A stretch of 64,000 nucleotides of DNA, taken from NCBI RefSeq assembly GCF_003609635.1, contig NZ_MCIA01000008.1, positions 108,080-172,079 of the forward strand, given 5' to 3'. The stretch is from Lacrimispora algidixylanolytica (GTDB lineage Bacteria; Bacillota; Clostridia; Lachnospirales; Lachnospiraceae). This document shows, piece after piece, positions 57,225-64,000 of the stretch. The stretch's first letter is position 1, and each line of letters opens with the position of its first letter. Below the pieces are notes generated by a model, which saw nothing but the letters and a program-made list of their open reading frames with translations, did not search any database and had not been told where the DNA came from. The position numbers and the translations under genes are program-made.

Positions 57225-58162
57225 CTATCACCCTCTTTCCTTCCAAGGCTGATTCTAGGATCCAGCATGACCATGAGTATATCCCCAAATAATAGCCCTA
57301 AAACTCCAACGCAAGCATATAAAAGCACAATACCCTGAACCATCGCATTGTCATGTTTTTTAATTACCATCACAAGCAATCCCCCCATTCCAGGAATGCT
57401 ATATAAGGATTCTATGTAAATGGACCCGATTACCGTATTTAAAAATGCCGTAGGTATGTACTGAACCAAAGGAACAAAAGCATTTCGGAAAATATGTTTA
57501 AACATTATCTCACCCTCAGACAACCCCTTTGCCTTTGCAAGCTTCACATAATCTCTGTTGCTTTCATCCACCATATAACGCCTCAACCACATACCATAAA
57601 ATGCAACATTTCCAAGAGACATGGAAAATACCGGAAGTAACCAGTACTTAGGATCCTCCATCTTAAACAACAAGCCAACATCTAAAAGACTGCTTCCATA
57701 AAGCTGAAGGTAGAGATAATAAACCGCAGCCGGTACCGCCTGAATACATACAATAAATAATGTTCCAAGCCGGTCAGGCCACCGGTACTGATATCTCGCC
57801 ATCACGGCCCCCAATGGAAGTCCTATCACAAGAGAGAGAACCATCGACCACAATCCCAACTTAATGGAGACAGGTACCTTATCCGCCAAAATCCGAGAAA
57901 CTGATACATTAGTCCGGTAAATCCTTGACACTCCAAGATCACCATGAAGCAGATCATTAAAAAAGCGAAGAATCTGTGCCGGGAGAGGATCTGTCAGCCC
58001 CATCTCCTTAAGCCCTACTTGAATCTGTTGAGGTGTCATCTTATCAAAGTTCTGAAAATATCCCTCAATCGGCATAAAACGAAGCAGGCAGAACACCACC
58101 GTTAGTATTACCGCTAGGGTAAGAAAGGAACGTGCAATTCGTTTTGCTAAATATTTTACCAT
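57221..58162 (-). CDS. oppB: oligopeptide ABC transporter permease, OppB-type
   Basis: A 313-residue permease with six membrane helices; the EAA loop reads YVKLAKAKGLSEGEIMFKHI and the end is LDPRISLG. It follows oppA across a 133-base gap that holds a strong stem-loop (58252-58281). Confidence 0.94.
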   Translation of the reverse strand: MVKYLAKRIARSFLTLAVILTVVFCLLRFMPIEGYFQNFDKMTPQQIQVGLKEMGLTDPLPAQILRFFNDLLHGDLGVSRIYRTNVSVSRILADKVPVSIKLGLWSMVLSLVIGLPLGAVMARYQYRWPDRLGTLFIVCIQAVPAAVYYLYLQLYGSSLLDVGLLFKMEDPKYWLLPVFSMSLGNVAFYGMWLRRYMVDESNRDYVKLAKAKGLSEGEIMFKHIFRNAFVPLVQYIPTAFLNTVIGSIYIESLYSIPGMGGLLVMVIKKHDNAMVQGIVLLYACVGVLGLLFGDILMVMLDPRISLGRKEGDR

Positions 58163-58251
58163 CAGTTTTCAGTCTCCTTTGTCCTCCAAAATAAAAATAC
58201 TCTCTAAAAAAGACGTAAGTAATTCTACCTCTATCTTAGACGGTATTTTTC

Positions 58252-58281
58252 CGCCGGATCAAACCATGCTTTGATCCGGCG
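58252..58281. other. perfect stem-loop between oppA and oppB
   Basis: 12-base arms CGCCGGATCAAA / TTTGATCCGGCG with a 6-base loop and no T-run in the direction of transcription. Probably an mRNA-stabilising or processing element giving oppA a higher dose than the permeases. Confidence 0.6.
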
Positions 58282-58295
58282 TATGAATTTTCCCT

Positions 58296-60230
58296 TTATT
58301 TCAGATTTTTCTGTTTGTTTGACTTATATTCCTCCATAGAAACGTATTGATCCAACAGGTGCTGACCTTTATACCTTAAATTTGACACCCCAAAAGGTGC
58401 ATACTGCCCGTCAAACACATTCAGTTTCGTTGCCACATATTTGCTAACTGAGATACTATAAGGCAGGACAAATGCATGGTTGATAAGACTTGCTTCTGCT
58501 TTGGCAAATGCCTCATACCTGGCATTGATATCTACCTTCATTCCCTTTGCCACATCTACAAGATCAAAATACTCCTTCGCAGCCTCTGCAGAAGGGGTCC
58601 CTTCTTCTATGGTCTTTGCGATATTCCCATATTTGTATCCAAGATCATAGCCCCCATCTCCTTTTGACTGGTAAAATGGATCTGTCCAGGTTTCCGGATC
58701 TGCATAATCAGCTCCCCAGTTGCATTTCATGAGAGCAAACTTCCCGCCTCTTCGCACTTCTGTTAAAAATCCATCTGCAGGGCCAGCCTCCACCACAACA
58801 TCAATAAAATCAGTTCCAAGAAGAACTTCCATCTGTTGCTTCACTACCTGGCACTCTTTATCCCAGTTAATTTCAGAGGGATTATAAGGCATTAAAACTT
58901 TAACTGGGAACGTTACTCCCAAAGCCGAAAGCTCTTTCATTGCCAGATCCTTATACCCTCTTGCCTTCGCCTCATCAAACGTCGGTTCAAGAGTCTTCAT
59001 ACTTCCAACCGTGGTATAATCCACACCTTCCGCATTAAAGGTAAAGTCAGGAGGAGTAATAGAACGAATCACAAAATCATCTGGATTTGAAGGCTCAATT
59101 ACCGCTACTTCCTTTGCTTTATTCAGACCGTAAAACAATGTCTTTCTAAAGTTTTCATTATTCACTGCCTTTCTCCAATTGTCTGGCTCATACTGAGCAT
59201 CAAACTGGGGATTAAAATTAAAGCAATAAAAATAGGAATAACTGGTTTTAGGCCTTTCCCTGCTGACCAGATTCTTTGTATCCTCACCCTTTAACCAATC
59301 ATCAAGAATATCGGCTGAAATCTCTGCGTAATCAATCTCTCCACGCTTTACCATTTCCGGCCCGATGGTATTATATTCTGCATTATAAATCTCCTGAATC
59401 TCGTCTATGTAAACAGAATCCGCATCATAATTTAATGGATTCTTTTTCAACACATGTTTTTCCTGAGGTGAATATTCCTCCAAATAATAAGCGCCATTGT
59501 AATACATTTTATCTGCCCCAGTGCCAAATTCCTTCCCCAATGATTCAAGCTGTGGCCCATAGGCGGGCATATAAACAATGTAAGCAAGAGAAGATAGGAA
59601 GTAAGGAACCTCCTTATCAAGAGTATAGGTAAGTGTATGGGAATCCACTGCCTTAACCCCAACCGTAGAGAAATCCACTGTCTCCCACACGTTTCCTTCC
59701 TTATCTGGTCCCCCTTTGTAGACTTGACCATTGTAATAATTCTCTGCACTAGCGATAATACCGAACAGGTTCTGCACGTTTGCACTCTCATTTTCCGGAG
59801 ACAATTGATACTTCATGGCATCCACAAAATCCTGCGCTGTGACCTCTCCCACCTCAGCTCCCGTATGGTCCACCCACTTGGCTTCCCGAAGCTTAAAGGT
59901 CCAGGTAAGGGAAGCATCGTCAAAGCTCCATTGTGTAGCAAGCCCTGGTTTAATCTGCCCCTTGCTGTCATATTCCACAAGAGTATCAATACAATTTGCC
60001 CCAATCTTGTAGTCGCCTTCCGAGGACGAGACAAGATAATTCAAAGTCGATGCTTCCGCCCCATATAATTTTGTATACACCGCTCCATCTTTGCTCGCTC
60101 CCCCTTTAGACCCGCTTTCTTCCTTTCCTGCCCCCTCTTTCACTGTCTGCTTTGAGCTGCATCCACTAAATACTATGGAAACTGCAAGAACGGTACCTAA
60201 GGCGGCTGCCAACATTCCCTTTTTCTTCAT
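58296..60230 (-). CDS. oppA: oligopeptide-binding lipoprotein, OppA-type
   Basis: A 644-residue SBP family 5 lipoprotein. Signal MKKKGMLAAALGTVLAVSIV with lipobox FSGC (Cys24). Body with the usual WTFKLREAKWVDHTGAEV, KEVPYFLSSLAYIVY and NWGADYADPETWTDPF segments. It binds peptides outside the cell and hands them to OppBC. First gene of the cluster; a 22-bp repeat array lies 214 bases upstream. Confidence 0.95.
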   Translation of the reverse strand: MKKKGMLAAALGTVLAVSIVFSGCSSKQTVKEGAGKEESGSKGGASKDGAVYTKLYGAEASTLNYLVSSSEGDYKIGANCIDTLVEYDSKGQIKPGLATQWSFDDASLTWTFKLREAKWVDHTGAEVGEVTAQDFVDAMKYQLSPENESANVQNLFGIIASAENYYNGQVYKGGPDKEGNVWETVDFSTVGVKAVDSHTLTYTLDKEVPYFLSSLAYIVYMPAYGPQLESLGKEFGTGADKMYYNGAYYLEEYSPQEKHVLKKNPLNYDADSVYIDEIQEIYNAEYNTIGPEMVKRGEIDYAEISADILDDWLKGEDTKNLVSRERPKTSYSYFYCFNFNPQFDAQYEPDNWRKAVNNENFRKTLFYGLNKAKEVAVIEPSNPDDFVIRSITPPDFTFNAEGVDYTTVGSMKTLEPTFDEAKARGYKDLAMKELSALGVTFPVKVLMPYNPSEINWDKECQVVKQQMEVLLGTDFIDVVVEAGPADGFLTEVRRGGKFALMKCNWGADYADPETWTDPFYQSKGDGGYDLGYKYGNIAKTIEEGTPSAEAAKEYFDLVDVAKGMKVDINARYEAFAKAEASLINHAFVLPYSISVSKYVATKLNVFDGQYAPFGVSNLRYKGQHLLDQYVSMEEYKSNKQKNLK

Positions 60231-60264
60231 TCCTTAACCTCCTTGTCTTCTAATATATATTCAC

Positions 60265-60307
60265 CCTGAAACAGATTCATCAACCAGGTAATCCTCTGTA
60301 TTTCAGG
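60265..60307 (-). promoter_or_regulatory. inverted repeat in the oppA leader
   Basis: CCTGAAACAGA and TCTGTATTTCAGG pair imperfectly around a 20-base loop, 35 bases before oppA. It might be a leader structure or an operator. Confidence 0.3.
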
Positions 60308-60443
60308 TTGATTTTCAATATCTAACCAATCCTTTTTTCTATCTACCAGCAAAATCACTTGGCTATTTACTATTATATTCTCCAACATACTAAGCATATT
60401 TTCGAGTATTCTTAAAGTAATTGGGCGTTTTTTTATTATTTTC

Positions 60444-60705
60444 TTATCATATTTTTATCCTTTACTTATCACATTTTTACCATTTACTTATCACATTTTT
60501 ACCATTTACTTATCACATTTTTACCATTTACTTATCACATTTTTACTATTTACTTATCATCTTTTTATCCTTTACACATCATGTTTTTATCCTTTACACA
60601 TCATGTTTTTATCCTTTACTTATCATTTTTTATCCTTTACATATCATCCTTTTATCCTTTACATGTCATCCTTTTATCCTTTATTTATCATATTTTTATC
60701 ATTAC
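60444..60705. repeat. array of twelve 22-bp tandem repeats
   Basis: Units begin at 60444, 60466, 60488, 60510, 60532, 60554, 60576, 60598, 60620, 60641, 60663 and 60685; ten are 22 bp and two are 21 bp. The typical unit runs TTATCACATTTTTACC then ATTTAC; the outer units vary. Each has a five- or six-T tract, so T-tracts recur about every two helical turns. A plus-strand reading frame through it (60421-60741) is a low-complexity artefact. The array lies between oppA and the second beta-lactamase-fold gene, both on the minus strand. Confidence 0.85.
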
Positions 60706-60730
60706 TTGATTCATATTTTAATACTCTTAC

Positions 60731-61510
60731 CTATTTATTAAGCACCTGATAAAGCTCCAAAGAAATATCAGCCATTAGTCTTTCTAAACGGGGAGTATCC
60801 GTCTCATTACCGCAGAAACATACGATAAAAGGAACTTTTCCATAAATAATACCCACATCATGGCTAATGCCTATATCTTCCCCTGTCTTATGGGCAATTT
60901 CTAGTCTTTCGGAAACCGCTTTTAAGTAAAACGGTATCTTACCTGCAAGCTGCTGATTTTTCATAATGGATAACATGGTATCACTGGCACGCCTGCTGAC
61001 TAAAGTACCTTCAAACATCATTTTCAGCAACTTACCTATCTCGCCCGCCGTAATATAATTCTGTATTCCCAACTTAGAACTCACTAAATCAAACATTTTC
61101 CGATTAAGTACTGTTCTTTCAAATCCTAACTCAACGATTGTACGGTTAATTACATCAAACCCTATAAAATCAATCAAAACATTAGTAGCCGTATTATCAC
61201 TAAAGATAATCATCAATGTCACTAAATCCATAAGCGTCACCTGAATTTGTTCATGAAGATAGGTAAGTGCTCCACAGGATGGCACACATTCCTCTCTCTT
61301 TATTTCAAACATCTTATCCAAAGGAAATGAGTTTCGTTCCACTCCTTCAAAAACAGAAACCATAACAAACAACTTGATCACACTAGCCGCCATCATAGTC
61401 TCATGCTCTCTATAACCAATTGATTCCCCTGTATCAAGATTCTCAAAATAAAAGCTTATTTTTCCCGGGAGTGGCTCTAACCGTTTTATTATTTCAATTT
61501 GCATCCCCAT
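60731..61510 (-). CDS. class A beta-lactamase-fold serine hydrolase without Glu166
   Basis: A 259-residue protein with SVIK (43-46), SDN (104-106) and HKTG (207-210). The omega-loop region reads NRKMFDLVSSKLGIQNY, without the ExxLN glutamate needed for fast beta-lactam deacylation, and there is no signal peptide. It is a paralogue of the gene at 52441-53298 and lies at the other end of the opp cluster. Likely a cytoplasmic peptidase or esterase linked to peptide use. GGAGGG precedes the start. Confidence 0.8.
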   Translation of the reverse strand: MGMQIEIIKRLEPLPGKISFYFENLDTGESIGYREHETMMAASVIKLFVMVSVFEGVERNSFPLDKMFEIKREECVPSCGALTYLHEQIQVTLMDLVTLMIIFSDNTATNVLIDFIGFDVINRTIVELGFERTVLNRKMFDLVSSKLGIQNYITAGEIGKLLKMMFEGTLVSRRASDTMLSIMKNQQLAGKIPFYLKAVSERLEIAHKTGEDIGISHDVGIIYGKVPFIVCFCGNETDTPRLERLMADISLELYQVLNK

Positions 61511-61786
61511 AAAATCCCTCCACTATGGATGTAAGACCATCTGATATAAAAAAAGAGGCACTGGACCAATTGTCTGCAGCTACCTCGTCGCGTCTGAATT
61601 TAAATTAACTTACTCTTATTTTTAGTATAATAAAATTAACAAAAAAATCAAGTAGTTTTTATCGCAAGTGCATCATCTGATTAAAAAATATTGTTTTTAC
61701 TTGATTTATCAAGTATTTTTTCATATTAACCTACTCTTAGTATAAGTTTACGTAATAGAATTGAAATCAATGAATAAAAATACCCA
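61511..61786. other. intergenic region with a duplicated promoter-like segment
   Basis: TTAACYTACTCTTA occurs at about 61602 and 61726, each followed by AGTATAA (the complement of a TATACT -10 box on the minus strand). ACTTGATTTATCAAGT at 61699-61714 is a perfect 16-bp palindrome. No gene. Confidence 0.4.
61624..61651 (-). promoter_or_regulatory. promoter of the second beta-lactamase-fold gene
   Basis: TTGATT (61646-61651), a 16-base spacer and TATACT (61624-61629) on the minus strand. Confidence 0.5.
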
Positions 61787-61829
61787 CAAAAAAAGAACAG
61801 TTTTCATAATTAATCAAACTGTTCTTTTC
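61787..61829 (-). terminator. terminator after tRNA-Arg
   Basis: AAAAGAACAGTTT / AAACTGTTCTTTT arms followed by TTTTTTTG on the minus strand, directly behind the tRNA gene. Confidence 0.8.
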
Positions 61830-61831
61830 CA

Positions 61832-61905
61832 TGCGCCGGACAAGATTTGAACTCGCGGCCTTCTGGTCCGTAGCCAGACGCTCTATCCAGCTGAGCTACC
61901 AGCGC
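61832..61905 (-). tRNA. tRNA-Arg (ACG)
   Basis: Acceptor GCGCTGG / CCGGCGC, D-arm TAGCTCAGCTGGATAGAGC, anticodon loop CTACGGA, T-loop TTCAAAT, discriminator A. CCA not encoded. Confidence 0.95.
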
Positions 61906-61983
61906 ATCCTCTTGCAATTGCTACTATACACCTGTTTTATTTATTTGTAAAGCTTGATTCCTATGAATCAAAATTCTTACAGA

Positions 61984-62691
61984 TCAAACTATATTCTTAC
62001 CAATCATATCAAGAACCCACTGAGGTGCTAACTGTGGTAGTTCCGTACCATTTTGTTTCGCCTTTTTATAAGCATCAATCGTACGTCTTCTCTCCAACTC
62101 ATAAGCCATCTTTTCTTCAGCCATATCAAGTATTTGTTCAATATAAGCGCATGGAATCACACACACTCCATCAGAGTCACCTACCACCAGATCACCCGGA
62201 CAAACTCTGATACCGCCGCAGGTAATTTCTGTATTTACATTTCCCTCTTCCTTTTTAATAGGCCCATTTGGCATAAATCCCCTGCTGTACACAGGAAAGC
62301 CAAGCTCAATATTTCCATCTCTATCTCTAGTGTATCCATCTATCACCATTCCCTGAAAGCCCACCGCCTGGCATGCCCCCATAATAAGATCGCCGAAATA
62401 TGCCTTATGAGAATATCCTTTGCCATCAATCACCATAATATATCCCTCAGAAGGAGTACTGTAGCTAGCCAAATGAATTGGAAAGTTATCACCCTCCCTA
62501 GTCTCCACCGTCAAGGCGGTACCAACCATAGTCATCCCCCGATCCACTGGCATAATCCCAGCATCCATACAACCACAGTTAGGAATATCTAAACCACTCT
62601 TTTTCACCCCATCACATAATAGTGCAACGCCAAGGTTTCCGGCCCTATCCAGATATTTTTTCTCAATTAGTTCCGCACAATTGTTAATCAT
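61984..62691 (-). CDS. RraA-family protein (aldolase/decarboxylase-like)
   Basis: A 235-residue RraA/4-hydroxy-4-methyl-2-oxoglutarate aldolase-like protein. Motifs: GTALTVETREGDN, GDLIMGACQAVGFQGMVIDGYTRD (the conserved D-G-x-x-R-D metal/substrate site) and GDLVVGDSDGVCVIP. The C-terminal helix is longer than in RraA and closer to the metabolic aldolases. Substrate unknown. It sits alone between two tRNA-Arg genes with a GGGAGAA site. Confidence 0.85.
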   Translation of the reverse strand: MINNCAELIEKKYLDRAGNLGVALLCDGVKKSGLDIPNCGCMDAGIMPVDRGMTMVGTALTVETREGDNFPIHLASYSTPSEGYIMVIDGKGYSHKAYFGDLIMGACQAVGFQGMVIDGYTRDRDGNIELGFPVYSRGFMPNGPIKKEEGNVNTEITCGGIRVCPGDLVVGDSDGVCVIPCAYIEQILDMAEEKMAYELERRRTIDAYKKAKQNGTELPQLAPQWVLDMIGKNIV

Positions 62692-63216
62692 AACGGTTCT
62701 CCCTTATCATTCGTTTTAAATTCAATTATTAATGGACTTAATTCACTTTTTAATCAGTTTAGGTACAACAGAAGAGACTAGCAATCGTTGGAATCTTAAA
62801 ATCTTCTCTATTTCTATAAGCGCAGATTCTATGGTTCAAATTAAAGGAATAAGTCCTTTGTCAAATTACGGCAAGTATAACACAAAAAAAACACCCTGTA
62901 CAGGATGCCTTCTATGTGAATTAATGATTTCATTAAATATATCCAGAATATGTTATCAACTCCCGCAATTCTTTACAAGTACGCATTGTCCACTGCTATA
63001 ACTTGTCTAAAATGCTAACCCGTTGTTATGAATACTTTAACTTGCATATCTAGTCTTATAAAGTATCAATTACATTTCACTTAGACATATATTACTTAAT
63101 TCTATATCCTTTAAGCCATTCATAGGCCTCATTATAACCATAAAAAAAATAACGTGATTATCTTTATTGTTATCCTTATATGCCTTTACAATTCAGGAAT
63201 CACTAAGAACCAATGC
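62692..63216. other. gene-free region with one terminator
   Basis: A-T-rich sequence with only short, unsupported ORFs. It holds the hairpin at 62883-62908 and nothing else I recognise. Confidence 0.6.
62883..62908 (-). terminator. terminator-like hairpin
   Basis: CATCC-TGTA-CAGGGTG type palindrome followed on the minus strand by eight T. It could end read-through from the tRNA cluster. Confidence 0.55.
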
Positions 63217-63252
63217 AAAAGAGAGACATTCTTTAAAGAACGTCTCTCTTTT
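63217..63252. terminator. terminator of the tRNA cluster
   Basis: AAAAGAGAGAC..TTC / GAACGTCTCTCTTTT stem, T-rich on both sides, 30 bases after the last tRNA. Confidence 0.8.
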
Positions 63253-63281
63253 GTTGACCCTTGTAACCAAAGGTGCTTGTA

Positions 63282-63355
63282 CGTGCGTGAGAAGATTCGA
63301 ACTCCCGACCCCTTGGTCCGTAGCCAAGTGCTCTATCCAGCTGAGCTACACACAC
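63282..63355 (-). tRNA. tRNA-Arg (ACG-loop, second gene)
   Basis: Acceptor GTGTGTG / CACGCAC (one G-T pair), anticodon loop CTACGGA, T-arm with two G-T pairs (GGGAG / CTTCT), discriminator G. Same anticodon as the gene at 61832 but a clearly different body; the weak T-stem and G discriminator are unusual. Confidence 0.85.
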
Positions 63356-63384
63356 ATATTCACTTAGTTGCCTTATTAGGCAAA

Positions 63385-63470
63385 TGCCGGCGACCGGAAT
63401 CGAACCGGTACGGGCGATTAAGCCCGCAGGATTTTAAGTCCTGTGCGTCTGCCAGTTCCGCCACGCCGGC
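63385..63470 (-). tRNA. tRNA-Leu (TAA)
   Basis: 86 bases with a long variable arm (CGGGCTTAATCGCCCG), acceptor GCCGGCG / CGCCGGC, anticodon loop CTTAAAA, discriminator A. Confidence 0.96.
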
Positions 63471-63493
63471 ATTCTCATGATTTCTCATGGAAA

Positions 63494-63566
63494 TGGGACC
63501 TATAGGGCTCGAACCTATGACCCTCTGCTTGTAAGGCAGATGCTCTCCCAGCTGAGCTAAGATCCC
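63494..63566 (-). tRNA. tRNA-Val (TAC)
   Basis: Acceptor GGGATCT / AGGTCCC, D-arm TAGCTCAGCTGGGAGAGC, anticodon loop TTACAAG, T-loop TTCGAGC, discriminator A. Confidence 0.95.
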
Positions 63567-63569
63567 ATA

Positions 63570-63630
63570 AACAATTTAGTAAACAATACGTCTACCCGCT
63601 GAATTACAAACTCTGTATCTGCATACAGAA
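63570..63630 (-). other. possible degenerate tRNA fragment
   Basis: Between tRNA-Asp and tRNA-Val the minus strand reads GTAATTCAGCGGGTAGAC, like a tRNA D-arm, after an ATACAGAG-type stretch; the rest of a tRNA is missing. The gap also holds CTGTAT-CTGC-ATACAG (63613-63628). Confidence 0.25.
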
Positions 63631-63704
63631 CGACCCGGATGGGACTCGAACCCACGACCTCCGCCGTGACAGGGCGGCGCTCTAACCAACTGAGCCACCA
63701 GGCC
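63631..63704 (-). tRNA. tRNA-Asp (GTC)
   Basis: Acceptor GGCCTGG / CCGGGTC, anticodon loop CTGTCAC, T-loop TTCGAGT, discriminator G. Confidence 0.96.
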
Positions 63705-63733
63705 AGATTATCAAATACTTAGTTCAGTGTTAG

Positions 63734-63807
63734 TGGACCTTCGGGGACTCGAACCCGGGACCGACCGGTTATGAGCCGGTTGCTCTAACCAACTGAGCTA
63801 AAGGTCC
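63734..63807 (-). tRNA. tRNA with CAT anticodon (Ile2 or elongator Met)
   Basis: Acceptor GGACCTT / AAGGTCC, D-arm TAGCTCAGTTGGTTAGAGC, anticodon loop CTCATAA, discriminator A. The acceptor and D-arm are very like Bacillus tRNA-Ile2, whose C34 is changed to lysidine; elongator Met cannot be excluded. Not an initiator (no unpaired first base). Confidence 0.9.
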
Positions 63808-63846
63808 TAAACATAATAATCTGATATATATATTTAGTTAAACAAA

Positions 63847-63919
63847 AGCCGATGATCGGACTCGAACCGATAACCTGCTGATTACAAATCAGCTGCTCTG
63901 CCAATTGAGCCACATCGGC
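63847..63919 (-). tRNA. tRNA-Thr (TGT)
   Basis: Acceptor GCCGATG / CATCGGC, anticodon loop TTTGTAA, T-loop TTCGAGT, discriminator T. Confidence 0.95.
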
Positions 63920-63926
63920 ATTTCAA

Positions 63927-63998
63927 TGACCCCAACGAGATTCGAACTCGTGTTACCGCCGTGAAAGGGCGATGTCTTAACCGCTTGACCATGGGGCC
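63927..63998 (-). tRNA. tRNA-Glu (TTC)
   Basis: Acceptor GGCCCCA / TGGGGTC, anticodon loop CTTTCAC, T-loop TTCGAAT, discriminator A. Complete within the window. Confidence 0.95.
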
Positions 63999-64000
63999 AA

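Noticed and set aside
60421..60741. 106-codon plus-strand ORF of alternating aromatic and aliphatic residues
   Set aside because: It is the translation of the 22-bp repeat array; no ribosome binding site, no domain, and repeat units are not multiples of three.
62053..62592. 179-codon ORF opposite the RraA-like gene
   Set aside because: Histidine- and serine-rich antisense frame of a clear RraA-family gene; no start signal.
61832..63355. RraA-like gene as cargo of an element inserted between duplicated tRNA-Arg genes
   Set aside because: The two tRNA genes differ throughout their bodies, so they are not attachment-site duplicates, and no integrase or transposase is present.
63154..63480. 108-codon plus-strand ORF at the tRNA cluster
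   Set aside because: It runs antisense across tRNA-Arg and tRNA-Leu; the protein is a shadow of RNA genes.

Overview
The window looks like a chromosome segment of a low-GC, strictly anaerobic clostridium of the Lachnospiraceae type (Lacrimispora / Clostridium cluster XIVa-like). The basis is inference from gene content: a giant 2-hydroxyacyl-CoA dehydratase-activase protein, rny-recX-recA order, a GAAC-N4-GTTC SOS box, tRNA genes without encoded CCA, many fibre- and plant-sugar-degrading genes, and strong AGGAGG-type ribosome binding sites.

Layout. 1-5.5 kb: the left edge carries a PBSX-like phage tail module on the minus strand (tail terminator, small protein, contractile sheath, tube, tail chaperone with a -1 frameshift site). 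It has no head, portal or terminase genes before it, and a truncated XkdI-like remnant sits where the head module should end. A divergent repressor with three operators and a zinc-ribbon Ltp-like membrane protein lie on the plus strand. I read this as an R-type tailocin or a tail-only defective prophage. 5.8-9 kb: two convergent AraC regulators and an MFS transporter. 9-15.7 kb: an L-arabinose operon (abfA-araA-araB-araD-araR) with an AraR-like operator over its promoter and a short leader ORF. 15.8-16.25 kb: a structured intergenic repeat and a candidate C-rich small RNA. 16.2-21.3 kb: dacF, rny, recX and SOS-controlled recA. 21.5-31.9 kb: intracellular subtilase, lysA, a corA-rhomboid-like-pyk operon and the giant dehydratase activase. 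32.2-36.7 kb: a pair of unknown-function proteins, a secreted cell-wall-binding-repeat protein behind a MerR-type promoter, a GH43-like protein and a DUF1540 protein. 36.7-40.8 kb: second copy of the structured repeat, glyA, recJ and a YgjP-type metallopeptidase. 41.2-50.3 kb: a fructan/sucrose operon (two ABC permeases, binding protein, secreted GH32-like enzyme, fructokinase, cytoplasmic GH32) with a divergent LacI regulator. 50.4-52.5 kb: Crp/Fnr-like regulator, YczE-type membrane protein and HAD phosphatase. 52.4-61.5 kb: a probable peptide/muropeptide scavenging cluster (oppABCDF, an unsecreted NlpC/P60 enzyme, two class A beta-lactamase-fold enzymes lacking the usual Glu166 motif) with an array of 22-bp repeats upstream of oppA. 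61.8-64 kb: tRNA-Arg, an RraA-like gene and a seven-gene tRNA cluster.

The catabolic blocks fit together. Arabinan and fructan oligomers are cut by GH51, GH43-like and GH32 enzymes, imported (the fructan ABC system has no ATPase of its own), phosphorylated and fed into glycolysis, which ends at the local pyruvate kinase. The least explained parts of the window are the tail-only module with its three-operator switch, the two intergenic repeats that share covarying stems, the orphan promoter with a C-rich transcript, and the phased 22-bp repeat array. All calls were made by eye without any database search.
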